Source: Pseudomonadota bacterium
Lineage (GTDB): Bacteria; Myxococcota_A; UBA9160; UBA4427
NCBI GenBank assembly: GCA_027295775.1
Contig: JAPUKG010000125.1
Span: 1 to 32,387, forward strand
Reading direction: 5' to 3'
Length of the DNA: 32,387 nucleotides
Each line of letters starts with the position of its first letter. Positions within the stretch are counted from its first letter, which is position 1. Positions 32,375 to 32,387 of this stretch are shown here, one piece after another. Made by a program: the position numbers and the translations under genes. The notes below the pieces were generated by a model. The model was not told the DNA's origin and did not search any database. It saw only the letters and a list, made by a program, of their open reading frames with translations.

Positions 32375-32387
32375 GCCGGGCGCCAGT

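Noticed and set aside
1-32387. tRNA, rRNA, integrase or transposase genes
   Set aside because: I looked for them, especially at the repeat borders, and saw none.

Overview
The window is a GC-rich (about 70%), gene-dense stretch of chromosome from a Gram-negative bacterium. The Gram-negative reading rests on LolA-like, MMPL/RND, BamE-like, LpxL-like and lipoprotein genes. Composition, GTG/TTG starts and gene content suggest a deltaproteobacterial, myxobacterial or related lineage; I cannot place it further from sequence alone.

Layout. (1) Positions 3-6977 hold the end of a response-regulator-like gene, then a leftward housekeeping operon obgE-proB-proA-nadD-rsfS-gpmI-(comF). Its first six genes are each joined to the next by a 4-bp start/stop overlap. 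(2) Positions 7031-7446 hold one copy of a ~400-bp structured repeat. (3) Positions 7465-31917 hold a ~24-kb aryl-polyene-type (APE/xanthomonadin/flexirubin-like) biosynthetic locus. (4) Positions 31939-32374 hold a second copy of the repeat, inverted relative to the first and running to the window edge.

The APE-type locus has five blocks. A rightward block encodes a ketosynthase fused to a chain-length factor, a LolA-like protein and an MMPL exporter. A leftward pair encodes an ACP and an HxxxDG acyltransferase, divergent from a halogenase-like flavoprotein and a CrtI-like flavoprotein. Next come a second CrtI-like flavoprotein and a membrane-anchored spermidine-synthase-like protein, divergently transcribed. 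A long leftward operon follows: PlsC-like acyltransferase, two ACPs, a ligase-dehydratase-glycosyltransferase fusion, LpxL-like acyltransferase, dehydratase, ketoreductase, a second halogenase-like flavoprotein and a COG4648 membrane protein. Last is a rightward pair: an aromatic amino acid ammonia-lyase and a DUF3261-like lipoprotein.

Inferred pathway: the lyase makes an aryl-acrylate, the ligase loads it on an ACP, and the KS-CLF, ketoreductase and dehydratases extend it into a polyene. Acyltransferases and the glycosyltransferase attach it to a membrane lipid, and LolA/MMPL move it outward. Two halogenase-like and two CrtI-like enzymes, a carrier-protein/HxxxDG pair and the spermidine-synthase-like protein are extra to the core and suggest a heavily tailored pigment. 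No thioesterase, phosphopantetheinyl transferase, second stand-alone ketosynthase or transposase is visible.

The most unusual non-coding feature is the repeat pair. Both copies keep the same predicted stems, in one place with entirely different sequence, and each starts about 20 bp after the stop codon of an outward-facing lipoprotein gene.
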